Source: Enoplosus armatus (Eukaryota > Chordata > Actinopteri > Centrarchiformes > Enoplosidae). From it: DNA of 64,000 bases. Positions 1 to 9,329 of the stretch are shown here, piece after piece. The notes under the pieces are model-generated. The model made no database searches. It was not told the origin of the DNA and saw only the letters and a program-made list of their open reading frames with translations. A program made the position numbers and the translations under genes. The DNA is taken from positions 18,445,501-18,509,500 of the forward strand of contig NC_092191.1 of NCBI RefSeq assembly GCF_043641665.1, given 5' to 3'. Position 1 is the first letter of the stretch. Every line of letters begins with the position of its first letter.

Positions 1-800
1 GGGGTCTTTAAATGTTTTCAATAATACAGTCTGTACAATCTACTCTACTTTCATTTCAACAGTTCGCAAACATAATCCACACACTTGTTGACAACACTTT
101 ACAATGACAGTCTAGCTTTTCATCCATCAGAAATAAAACAGAGATTAGGGCAGCTCTTTACAAACTGGGGCAAAAGGTACTGTGGGGGCTCGGATGAGGA
201 TGCATACTACTACATGCTTTCACACAAACATGCTCTCTTCAAATGACAAAGAAAACATCAAAGTGTCTTCAGCTGGACTCTTTTGTAAAGACTTTGTTGA
301 GAACAGAATCATGTAGGCTAATACTTAATTGATACCCCTTATGAGAGTTCTCTTTCCTCTCTGCCATACAGAGGTCAGAGGTCAGGGACACTGCAGCAGA
401 ACTTGTTGGGACGGACTTAAACCTGGGTTTAACAGATGAAGAACGCCCCCCCCTGTTCAGTTATGCCACCCAGCTGCCCTGAATGCAAATAATATGTTGT
501 GTCCACACGGTAAAGTTAACAGGAATGTTGACGATGTTGTTTAGCTCATCAGACACATTGGGTTAGTATACAAGTCTTAAGTTTAAACATATCCATCTCT
601 GTAGCTTCTTTGATCACTGTTGGCATTTCTCACTGAAACTAATGGGTACAGATCTCTGCAGGCAAGCTGCAATAAAAAAACAAAACAAATGAGAAATGTG
701 TCTGATGAGAAAAACAGCATTCAAAATTACATAAATTCAACAAGATGTCAAATATCAAGGAATCTGGAATATATGCTAATTCTTGTGGACTGATCATGAC
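1..800. other. Noncoding flank beyond the ttl 3' end
   Basis: No gene or recognised repeat is visible here. The short open frames have no family resemblance. The ttl transcript, on the minus strand, should end just inside this interval, downstream of its AATAAA signal at 810-815. Confidence 0.5.
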
Positions 801-809
801 CGCATTGAC

Positions 810-815
810 TTTATT
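810..815 (-). other. ttl: ttl polyadenylation signal (AATAAA)
   Basis: The plus strand reads TTTATT, which is AATAAA on the gene strand. It lies about 460 bases past the ttl stop codon and is the only such hexamer I found in the downstream interval, so it implies a 3' UTR of roughly 0.5 kb. Confidence 0.55.
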
Positions 816-1276
816 GAGCAACAGTGCAAAGGCTTATAGAACAAGTACAAGTCACAGTAACGGAGCAAGCTAACTGGCAGTCTTTTTAAGGGAGCATGGC
901 TGGAAATGTAAGGCACTACAGTCTCAGTTGGAGCGTCTCTGCATCCTTCAGACCTCCATTGATCTACTTGGGGAGAAACTGGTGGTGGAACTGAGATGGA
1001 AGAGCGTCTGTCCTCATTCAGAAACTCCCACAACATTTGCTGATCAGTTCATAACCACCCTCACATTCATAATATGCATAATCAGGAGAGCAGAGGTCAT
1101 TTTTGCAGTTCAGTGACTTCCATAGAAAGAAAGATTCCCTCCAGGTGCGACAGGCAAGGTACAAGTAAAGGCTCGGCTCGCTGGCATGTGCTACATCTCA
1201 GGTAGAGTTTAGGAGTGAGGACAGAGCATGAAGAAGCTTCTAGTACAAAGGAGACAAGGAGAATATTTGTGTGTGC

Positions 1277-1475
1277 TTACAGTCGAGTGAAAGGGCCCAT
1301 GTGAAGAGGTGCTCTCAGTTTGGGAGAGGAGCAGGAGTTGGTGGTGAACATGGAGGATGGGGAGGAGGAATAAGGTGAAGAGGAAGCAGATGAAGAGTCA
1401 CCGCTGCTGTTCAGGGTGAAGACACTGGAAACGGCCACATCCACGATACCCTGACATAGCTCTGGATATAGTTTC
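1277..1475 (-). CDS. ttl: ttl coding exon 7 (C-terminus and stop)
   Basis: Acceptor AG is at 1477-1476 and the TAA stop at 1279-1277. It opens with [19 protein letters not shown], conserved with human TTL, then a Ser-rich tail ending HMGPFTRL. Confidence 0.9.
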
Positions 1476-4400
1476 CTGGTTTGGGAAGGGATAATAGAAT
1501 AGAAGTGTCAACGTGCCCTCACACTTGTGTTACTGACATAATGAGTTTAAATAAAGTCTCTAGGAAACCACAGCTAGCTGTGACCGTTTTAATATCTAGC
1601 ATAGGAAACGCATTTACATGGAATTTGACATTTGCATTGAAAAAAGAGTCGAAGTTACAAAAATAAAAAAATCATGAGTGAACTAAATTCAGATGTTTAG
1701 CTTTAAAACATTGTCAAAGCTTTCCTATTTCTCCCTCCATGGAAGAAAAACAACAAATATTCCAGCATTTCACCAAAGATATTTTTAGATTAAAGAGATT
1801 CAAAGTTTGTTTTCCCTACATTGTAAACAGAAGCCAAAAAAGTCTAAAAGTAGACTGGAGGAATAGATGTGAATAGGAGACACAGTACAAGATTGCCAGA
1901 TGGAAAAGAAAGTGGTAAACCAAGGGTAAAACTGAAAGGGCTGCTAAGAGAGAAACATTTTTAACATGAATGATCAGCTGAATGTTACTGACTGTGCACA
2001 GGCTGGAGCTCCGTTGATCTCAATGAGCCACACTTTGAAGTTCTCGTCCACCATGAAATCAAATCCAAAGAGCTGGAAGCTCTGGTAGGACAGGTGCTTG
2101 GTGCTGATTGCCGGCTCAATACATGTCAGACAGCTTCTGTGAAAGCAGACAGCAAAAACATTTCCAATCATCTGGCTGTTGATAACAAATCACATGTGAT
2201 ACAATTCATTAGGAACATTTCTGCCATTAAGTAATCTGACCCTCACTGACCTCTGCTGCCAACAGCTCTGTGCTTGAGCTAAACGCTCACATCGGCATGC
2301 CTGCACACTCACAATGACAATGCTAGCATGTTGCTGTTTAGCATGTTGATGTTTACCATGTTCACGGCCTTAGCGTGTTAGTTTAGCTAATATTTGCTAA
2401 ATAGCAATCGACGCAAAGTACATATGAGGCTGGTGGTAATGTCACTGGTAATTCATCTGAAATTTTCATGGCAATCCATCTAACAGAGATGTGACATATG
2501 AATCACAAATGTCAAACTCATGGTGGTGTTAGAGGAAAGTCAGGGGACCACCATCTGCCTGTATATGCCTAAAGGGTGAATGTGAAAGCCAAAGCACCTG
2601 GAAAACTAATCGCTACTGATACTTATTCAACAATGCAATCAAAGTTCCACAAAGATAATATGATTTTATGGCATGGAGCAGTAAAGATCTCACTTATTTA
2701 CAAGCTGAAACCAGTGGCTGTCACATTTGCCACGTCCTCAAAGTACAACAAAGGTGTCTCATCTGTCTTGTTTGTAAAATGACTAAAACCAACCAACATG
2801 AACAAGAATATGTTATTTACTTACACTGTCAACTAGGACAGATTTGACTTGACAACTCAGCATTTTTAAGTAGCAGCATTTGGAGAATGTCTCCAACCAC
2901 ACAAATATGCTAGTTTTTGTGTTTGGGGTGGGGCACAGCATAAGCTTGATGTATGAATTTAAAAAAAAACATGTATTTCAGCTTTTAACGTGATATGTGA
3001 AAGCTATCTATTAGACGAGATTCAAAATCAAAAACCAGAAGGACTTACTTTATGATCTGCTTGATCTGAGGTAATATGGTGGTCTCCAGGGTGACATTGT
3101 GAGTGTTCAGCAGGTACAGCCTGAACTCATCAAAGAACATCTCGTTCCCCTCCTCGTATCGTCCGTAGTTCTGGGAGTGCTCCTTCTGGATGCAGTGGTT
3201 GGTCAGGTGGCTGGTCATGTCCTGGAGGTCGGAGCTGTTGTAGGGCTCTGAGGAAGTCCGCAGCACACCCTCCCGGTATAAATAGATGTTGTATTGATGG
3301 TCCACTAGCACCCAGCTCCTAGCAATAGCATAGAATACCCCCACATGAGCCTCAGTTACAAAGTCAAGACAGACTAGCACATTCTCTGTTGGTTTGTGTC
3401 AAACATAAAACACTTGCCTGATGTCAAACTTCCGATGTCCCGGCTCCAGAAGCAGAGGTTTCTCCAAGTACTTCTGAATAACATGAACCTGTCCCTGATT
3501 ATCAATGTACTCCAGCAGCTGATTAGCATCATGGGATATTAAAATACCAGCACCTGTTGCAATAAAAACAAATATCTTAAGCTGCCACTGATGCAATCTA
3601 CCACACCCTCAGTTAAAAACTGTAAACGATGCAAACAGTAGATCACAGAAAAGGGTATTTATCAAGGGACAGTGGTTGCCTTGAGCAGAGAAAAACTTTT
3701 CAAAATAGCTCAGAAAGAGTATGTCATTTTTTACCTTTAGCTCCAGCAGAAGACTTGGCTATCCACACTGTACCCTCCCCACTTTCTTTCTTAGAGTGAT
3801 AGGAGGCCAAGAAAACTTCCCGCTCATCAGTCTTGGGATTGTTCTTCAGATGGCTAATGCCATTTGTAGCTGGAGCAACGGGGGTGTTGAGGTTAGTAGG
3901 ATAGATGATGTAGGATTCTGGGAACCAGTTACAGGAGTCTGACAGCTCTGGGCTCGTCTTTATTAGCCTAATGGTAGAAAAGGGAAATGGTCAGCTAATG
4001 TAACCCCCACTTGAATAATTTATCTGCAGAAAAGTACATTAGTAACACAAAGGCAAGTAAATGTATCTTTAACTTAAAAAGACGAATACACACTTGACCA
4101 AGGAGGCTTTTCGGCAAAGCTTGTCTGCTCCTCTGTAGTAATTCACCAGCTGCACCAGTCCTGGTTCATGACCTGTAAAGTCAAAGTGAAGACATTTTAA
4201 AAAGCATAAAAATACCCACGTGTGTGCACTCAGAGCCGTGACTGCACATCTAAATGAGAGACACTATCTTTCCACAGGATGCTGGAGCAAGCAGCCCTGC
4301 AGTCACAGCAGCTCTCTCATCGTGAGTGGGTGTGCACCAGATATAGCACACACACACAAACATCATATGAAATAAGAAAATACATCATTTACCTAGACGT

Positions 4401-4549
4401 CCGAAGGGCAGTCTGTTCCGTTCACCAAGCATTAAGTTGAATCTGGGATTGTCTCTTTTCAGCCTCTTCCATTGTCCAGTTGAGAGGAGGATTTTGGAAA
4501 CTTCTGCATAAACAGTGCTGTTGTCGTCACGGGTGACAAAGGTGTACAT
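1277..4549 (-). CDS. ttl: Tubulin--tyrosine ligase (7 coding exons)
   Basis: TTL is a cytosolic ATP-dependent ligase that puts tyrosine back on the C-terminus of detyrosinated alpha-tubulin. Coding exons in transcript order are 4393-4549, 4094-4172, 3735-3967, 3418-3553, 3049-3318, 1993-2136 and 1277-1475. They sum to 1218 bases, 405 residues plus stop, with matching phases at all six junctions. The protein tracks human TTL (377 aa) throughout: the N-terminal block [15 protein letters not shown], the ATP-grasp core [29 protein letters not shown], and the metal/nucleotide-binding segment [20 protein letters not shown]. The last exon is the divergent part: about 46 residues follow SSVF, against 19 in human, and they are rich in serine. 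The intron between 3418 and 3318 uses a GC donor. The chosen start gives MYTF as in human; an in-frame ATG four codons upstream (4559-4561) could also be used. The gene is divergent from fignl1. Confidence 0.95.
1993..2136 (-). CDS. ttl: ttl coding exon 6
   Basis: Acceptor AG is at 2138-2137 and the donor is GTCAGT from 1992. A nearby GTAACA is the more typical-looking donor, but only the GTCAGT site keeps the conserved ACAQKLY junction in frame. The exon carries the FDFMVDE and [10 protein letters not shown] motifs. Confidence 0.9.
2250..2560 (+). repeat. Dispersed teleost repeat, copy A (ttl intron)
   Basis: Non-coding block with the phrases CTCTGTG...GAGCTAAA, GCTAGCATGTT and TTTCATGGCAATCCATC. 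The same phrases recur at about 39990-40240 in the same orientation. I recognise it as a common perciform interspersed repeat, but its family name is not established here. Confidence 0.6.
3049..3318 (-). CDS. ttl: ttl coding exon 5
   Basis: Acceptor AG is at 3320-3319 and the donor GTAAGT from 3048. It encodes [23 protein letters not shown] through LPQIKQII, the central ATP-grasp region including [10 protein letters not shown]. Confidence 0.92.
3418..3553 (-). CDS. ttl: ttl coding exon 4 (GC donor)
   Basis: Acceptor AG is at 3555-3554. The exon ends GACATCAG and is followed by GCAAGT, a GC rather than GT donor. Joining there to the exon at 3318 restores FDIR-SWVLVD exactly. Confidence 0.9.
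3735..3967 (-). CDS. ttl: ttl coding exon 3
   Basis: Acceptor AG is at 3969-3968 and the donor GT at 3734-3733. It encodes [19 protein letters not shown] through [13 protein letters not shown]. Confidence 0.92.
4094..4172 (-). CDS. ttl: ttl coding exon 2
   Basis: Acceptor AG is at 4174-4173 and the donor GTGTGT from 4093. This 79-base exon encodes [20 protein letters not shown] and the following KASLV. It is too short to stand out as an open frame. Confidence 0.92.
4393..4549 (-). CDS. ttl: ttl coding exon 1 (start codon)
   Basis: [19 protein letters not shown] is encoded from the ATG at 4549-4547, and the donor GTAAAT starts at 4392. An in-frame ATG at 4561 would add MNSP. Confidence 0.9.
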
Positions 4550-4561
4550 CGGGGAATTCAT

Positions 4562-5430
4562 AATGCCACGTTGACTACGAGGGGAAGTATATAATAGAAG
4601 CGACTGAATGTGTAAATAACTTAGCTGTCTAGCTAGTTATGAGGCTATCTGGTTGGCGCTGCAGCAGACAGACCGATCAGGGTTATCTCCTCTGTCCGTG
4701 CCATAATGATGAGTCAGTCATAGTCCACACTTCCCAGTTAACTATTGCTCTGAAGCTCCAATTCAAAAGTCTAGGGCTACCATGTATTTATATAAAACAT
4801 CATAACATGTGAAGGATAGCAATTAATGTTGCTCTGCAGACAGGCTTCCCTCAGTAAACCCAGACAAGGGTGTGACTGACTGCTGCTACCGGCTCCTGGG
4901 GCTGGTCCCGTCTGGATTAATTTACATCCCGTCTCCGGTTTAGCTATAGCAGACGGACTGCGGTCCCTGTGAACAGTTATCTGGGAAACTTTTCCGGCAA
5001 CACTCCTCAAACACAAGGACCTTAGACAGAATACACAGTGCGAAATGTTAACTAACAAGCTAGTTAGCTAGACAATATCACAAACGCAGACCATTTCCCA
5101 ACGGCGGTGAACGCTTTATTCTCTGAAGCTCTGCAGCCGCTGTCATCCACTGTCGACAGCATAAACAAAAAGCTCCACGGTTGTGGTTAGTGTAGTTTAC
5201 GCGGACACTGATATCACGGGTAGTTGACATCTAACTGTTTGTTATACATAATAAAAGCGAATGGACACAACTTGGAAGGTAATTTACGTACAAGTGTAAT
5301 TTCTTTAAAAATAATTTATGTCGGAATCCAGTGCCCGACTTGAATTTCAACAACGTTGGTACCACATTTCCCAGAATGCAACACGATGAAGCGACATTAA
5401 CTCGTTACATTTGTTTAGCGCAATATGTCC
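4562..5430. promoter_or_regulatory. Shared ttl / fignl1 promoter interval
   Basis: About 0.9 kb separates the ttl start codon (minus strand) from the inferred fignl1 first exon (plus strand). It is richer in CpG than the flanks and has no convincing ORF. The 20-base motif at 5361-5380 and the YY1-like site at 5433-5441 mark the fignl1 side. The ttl 5' UTR should begin somewhere in 4560-4780; its exact start is not visible. Confidence 0.5.
5361..5380 (+). promoter_or_regulatory. ZNF143 / THAP11-type site
   Basis: ACCACATTTCCCAGAATGCA closely follows the known promoter element with the core TTCCCAGAATGC. It lies about 50-60 bases upstream of the likely fignl1 transcription start, the usual position for this element in housekeeping promoters. 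Confidence 0.6.
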
Positions 5431-5523
5431 ACAAGATGGCGTCGTAGACCTCGGTACAAGTTAGCAGATAGGACCCAAGTGTTGAAATCATAGTCCGGAG
5501 AAAAGTTTTAAAACTCACTCTGG
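5430..5523 (+). other. fignl1: Probable noncoding first exon of fignl1
   Basis: The interval starts at a YY1-like AAGATGGCG (5433-5441), typical just after TATA-less starts, and ends at a good donor TGG|GTAAGA (GT at 5524-5525). The coding exon has acceptor CACCAG|ACTGG with its first base at 6832. The 5' boundary is an estimate. Confidence 0.5.
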
Positions 5524-6359
5524 GTAAGACTGCCTGTCGTTGTTCTAATTAATAATCAGAAATCAAGAAGCTTTACATGGACATTGATAGAGCGGCATAA
5601 TGGCACATTAACAGATAGTGACCAGTCTCTGGGAGAACCAGGAGGATAAATGGAGCACTCCCTAGTCGTGACAAGTTATGGGTCCCGTTCCGATATTTTC
5701 ATATAGGTTATTTGCTACAGCTTAGCTCTTTATTATCAACATATTTTCATTTTAAGTCGACGTTTTGTCAACTGAATGAGGGCACCGCTAGGTCCACTTT
5801 TGACTGGGTTTGTGCATTAGGTGAAAGCGATGCTTAGAGACAAATTTAGCTTTCCGAAGAACGAATTGGAACGTGGCAGGAAGTTGTACTGTTGAAGAAG
5901 AAACAGGTGGCGGGAACAAGTAGTTACACAGCTAGTTAAAGTACAGCAGCTTTCAACAAGTTATAAAACCTGTGTTTGTAGTGCAGCACCTATTTATTTT
6001 TGTCATACTATCTTAAGAAGATATCACAAATAGTAAGTGACCTCCCTCATCCTCAGTATTGTGGTGCGGGATGTTTTCAGTGGACACCTCATACAAGTAA
6101 CTTAGGTCCCGTCCATAGTCTGTGTTTAACTGCATGTCATGGAGGCTGTGCTGGATTTCCCTGTCAGTCGAATGAATAATAAGATGAAGTTAAAGGACAC
6201 TGCAGCAGCTGTGTCAGTGAACTTCCCTCTAGTACAGCTGCATATTCATCACATTAGATCAGATATGTAGCCTAGTTGCATATAATGAAAGGGGCGTTCT
6301 ATCAATATTACACAAATGCACTAGTTATGGTTAGTACTGCTCATCCCGGGGAAACAGTT

Positions 6360-6680
6360 GTGTTACGTTATGGTTCCCTGTGGCTCTGAAGGAGCTTTGT
6401 CATGACTTAACCTTTAACCCTTCATGTTTAGAGGTTATGTCAGCTGGGGCACGGAGACTAACAACGCCTGCTTTAAAAAATTGAGGTATTTCAACGACAT
6501 GGACCTCCACCAGATAGGGAGGGTGTTAAAATGAGTGGGATCCAGCCTTTTGAAGCTTGAGCCATACTATTGACTAAATGTCAGGATACCTCAGCCTCTG
6601 CTGCTTCAATTTAGACCATACTTTTTTAATCTGACCTTTTTAGTCCCTGAACTTTATGAAAGTGCAATACTAAACCAATG
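6360..6680 (+). repeat. Dispersed teleost repeat, copy 1 (fignl1 intron)
   Basis: Contains CCTGTGGCTCTGAAGGAGCT and GCCTCTGCTG followed by TTTATGAAAGTGCAA. The same ordered phrases occur at about 34110-34390 (plus) and, more diverged, at 62570-62710 on the opposite strand. It looks like a perciform short interspersed element; no coding capacity. Confidence 0.6.
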
Positions 6681-6848
6681 GGTGCCTGTATCATATGCCC
6701 ATACATATCCCAGAATGCAGTGTAATGAGATGTAACTTTTTGTGTGTGTATGTGTTTTTGGGGTGATGTGTGCCTTGGCTTTCACTGAGGTCATGTATTT
6801 TTAATAACTTTTGTCCCCTCTCCTTCACCAGACTGGAGCAGGCCAGGC

Positions 6849-8789
6849 ATGAGTGGCGCACACCTGGACGAATGGCAGAGGAGGTCCTTTGACATTTCAT
6901 CTGGCAACTGTACACCTGAACAGACGGCCGATGCCTACCGGGCCCACATCCTCTCCATTCAGTATGCATGGGCAAGCTCCCAGCTCTCTCAGGCCGGCAT
7001 GGCCAGCCTGCTCAGGACCTACTCGGAGCGCTACGCCGCAGTGCTGGACTCAGATGACCCCAGCACAGGGCTTAACAACTATGCAGAGAGCGCGCTGCAT
7101 CTGGCCCGCAGTCAGAGGAACTACAGTGACAAATGGGAGTCGTCCCTGACCGTGGAGAGTGTGCTGGAGCTGCCCTGCGTGCAGAAGATGATTCAGGCAG
7201 GGACAGGGGGCGGGGGCTCCCTTGTGGCACCAGGAGATGTTAACATATCTGTGGGGCAAGAGAGCAGAGGCAGCTCACTGTCTGCTCCCTTTGCCGGAGT
7301 CAGGCCAGAGGCTGCATTGTTCAAACCTGTAGGACCACCACAGCCTAAAACAGAGGTTAACAAAACTTCCAGTCATCCTGTTACTAATATTACGTCAGAC
7401 AGGCCAAGAGGCTCTGAGGAGATCTCAGGTAATTCAAACTCATTCTCCCGACCTCCAGCCCGACCACAGTCTGTGTTTAGTCATCCTCCTTCAGTTCTTC
7501 CACAGGGAAACCCTGGTCCTGCTGGGGGCACTCAAAACTATCAGTCCTCCTTGTTCCCCACCTCTAACCCATGTAAACGGAAGAATTTTTATAACCCAGA
7601 CGGAGGGGATGGTGGCAGAGGGCAACACGGAGGTCAAGCTGACCCGCGAGCTGGAAGAAACTTTAAAACGGCTCGTGAGCAGTTTATTGTTGATCAGCAG
7701 AAAAAACATTCCCATCAGCCACAGAGAGGTCAGACCACTGGGTTGGCAGCAACTGTGAAGAAATCTCTGGGTGCCAACAGGCCTCGAGGGGCATTTTCTA
7801 AATTTGTGTCACCTATTCCACGACAGGAGGAGGAAGAAGGCGGGGTGGCCAGTAATTCCAATCAGGAACCTCAGATCCTGGATGAGCGTCTGAAAAACTT
7901 TGAGCCAAAGATAATCGAGCTGATCATGAGTGAGATCATGGACCACGGGCCCCCTGTTGCCTGGGATGACATAGCAGGTCTGGAGTTTGCCAAGACCACC
8001 ATAAAGGAGATTGTGGTTTGGCCCATGCTGCGACCTGACATCTTTACTGGCCTCCGTGGTCCACCCAAAGGCATCCTGTTGTTTGGACCCCCCGGGACTG
8101 GAAAAACTCTGATAGGAAAATGCATAGCTTGCCAGTCAGGTGCCACCTTCTTTAGCATCAGTGCTTCATCGCTCACATCCAAGTGGGTGGGTGAAGGAGA
8201 AAAAATGGTGCGAGCCCTGTTTGCCATTGCCCGCTGCCACCAGCCTGCTGTCATTTTCATCGATGAAATTGACTCACTGTTGTCCCAGCGGACAGACGGG
8301 GAGCACGACTCATCCCGTAGGATAAAGACAGAGTTCTTGGTCCAGCTGGACGGGGCGGCCACGGCAGCCGAGGACCGCATCCTGGTGGTGGGCGCCACCA
8401 ACCGGCCTCAAGAGATAGACGAGGCTGCCCGACGACGCCTGGCAAAGAGGTTATACATCCCCCTGCCCGAAGCAACCGCCCGATGGCAGATAGTGACTAA
8501 CCTCATGGCTCAAGAGAAGAACCAGCTGAGGGAGCAAGAGCTGGACAGCGTGGTAACAGCCACCGAGGGCTTTTCAGGGGCGGATATGACTCAGCTATGT
8601 AGAGATGCAGCTTTGGGGCCCATCCGCAGCATCCAGCTCAGTGACATCGCCACTATCACTGCAGATCAGGTGCGACCAATCCTCTACATTGACTTCCAGG
8701 AGGCCCTGAAGACGGTACGACCTAGTGTCTCATCAAAAGACTTGGAGCTGTATGAAGAGTGGAATAAGACTTTTGGATGTGGACGTTAA
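6849..8789 (+). CDS. fignl1: Fidgetin-like protein 1 (AAA ATPase)
   Basis: A 646-residue protein in a single coding exon, the usual arrangement for FIGNL1. FIGNL1 is a nuclear, hexameric AAA ATPase that binds and dismantles RAD51 filaments during recombination, working with FIRRM (FLIP). The N-terminal 120 residues (EWQRRSFDIS, then QYAWASSQLSQAGMASLLRT) match the conserved fidgetin-like head. A low-complexity linker follows. The RAD51-binding FxxA motif FKTA is at 272-275. The C-terminal AAA module has Walker A GPPGTGKT (413-420), Walker B VIFIDEID (468-475), arginine-finger cluster RRR (528-530), and a Vps4-type C-terminal helix from KDLELYEEWNKTFG. All catalytic residues are present and length agrees with the family (human 674 aa). 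ATG 6849 is the first in-frame ATG after the acceptor at 6830-6831. It runs divergently from ttl and tail-to-tail with ikzf1. Confidence 0.97.
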   Translation: MSGAHLDEWQRRSFDISSGNCTPEQTADAYRAHILSIQYAWASSQLSQAGMASLLRTYSERYAAVLDSDDPSTGLNNYAESALHLARSQRNYSDKWESSLTVESVLELPCVQKMIQAGTGGGGSLVAPGDVNISVGQESRGSSLSAPFAGVRPEAALFKPVGPPQPKTEVNKTSSHPVTNITSDRPRGSEEISGNSNSFSRPPARPQSVFSHPPSVLPQGNPGPAGGTQNYQSSLFPTSNPCKRKNFYNPDGGDGGRGQHGGQADPRAGRNFKTAREQFIVDQQKKHSHQPQRGQTTGLAATVKKSLGANRPRGAFSKFVSPIPRQEEEEGGVASNSNQEPQILDERLKNFEPKIIELIMSEIMDHGPPVAWDDIAGLEFAKTTIKEIVVWPMLRPDIFTGLRGPPKGILLFGPPGTGKTLIGKCIACQSGATFFSISASSLTSKWVGEGEKMVRALFAIARCHQPAVIFIDEIDSLLSQRTDGEHDSSRRIKTEFLVQLDGAATAAEDRILVVGATNRPQEIDEAARRRLAKRLYIPLPEATARWQIVTNLMAQEKNQLREQELDSVVTATEGFSGADMTQLCRDAALGPIRSIQLSDIATITADQVRPILYIDFQEALKTVRPSVSSKDLELYEEWNKTFGCGR

Positions 8790-9305
8790 ACTCCTCATCC
8801 TGATTATCCTCTACCTCTGTTAAAATGATATATGAAGTTACTGAGTTGAGATGAACAGTACAGCTCTGGTGAAATATATAGATCTTCCATGTTTTCTTTG
8901 TGTTTTCAAAATAGCAGGAACATTTTACACTATTGCCTAAAAAATGACTTTTCCATTTGGAGAAATTGCTCTGCAAATTGTTCCCAGCAGTTTGCTTTAT
9001 GCGTTCCAGTTATTTTCTGGAGTTTGTAATGGGCAGGCTGTTTTGTTTAGATATTCATTTTACTGTTGCTTTGTGGTTTGGTGTGAGCATTAGGCCCCAT
9101 GCTGTGTACATCAACTGTGTTCCAGGTGAAACAAGGATCTTTGTTTGAATTCCTTTTATAGCAATTAGCATCTTCTTGAAATACTTGGAGGGTGAACATT
9201 CATCCCAGAGATAGTCTCACCTATATCATATACAGTATGCCAAGACTTAACTTGTTTTAGTTTGTTTCATTTAATTGCATTTCTGAGATTGTATTTTTTT
9301 TTCCT

Positions 9306-9311
9306 AATAAA
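9306..9311 (+). other. fignl1: fignl1 polyadenylation signal (AATAAA)
   Basis: CCTAATAAAATG occurs about 520 bases past the stop codon, in a T-rich context. No earlier AATAAA was noticed in the 3' flank. Confidence 0.55.
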
Positions 9312-9329
9312 ATGAAATTTTGCCCTGAT

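Noticed and set aside
1990..1992. More typical donor (GTAACA, six bases further on) for ttl exon 6
   Set aside because: Using it would break the conserved ACAQKLY junction and shift the frame of the last exon; GTCAGT at 1992 keeps it.
7871..8401. 176-codon minus-strand frame
   Set aside because: It is the complement of the fignl1 AAA domain; the plus strand carries the Walker motifs.
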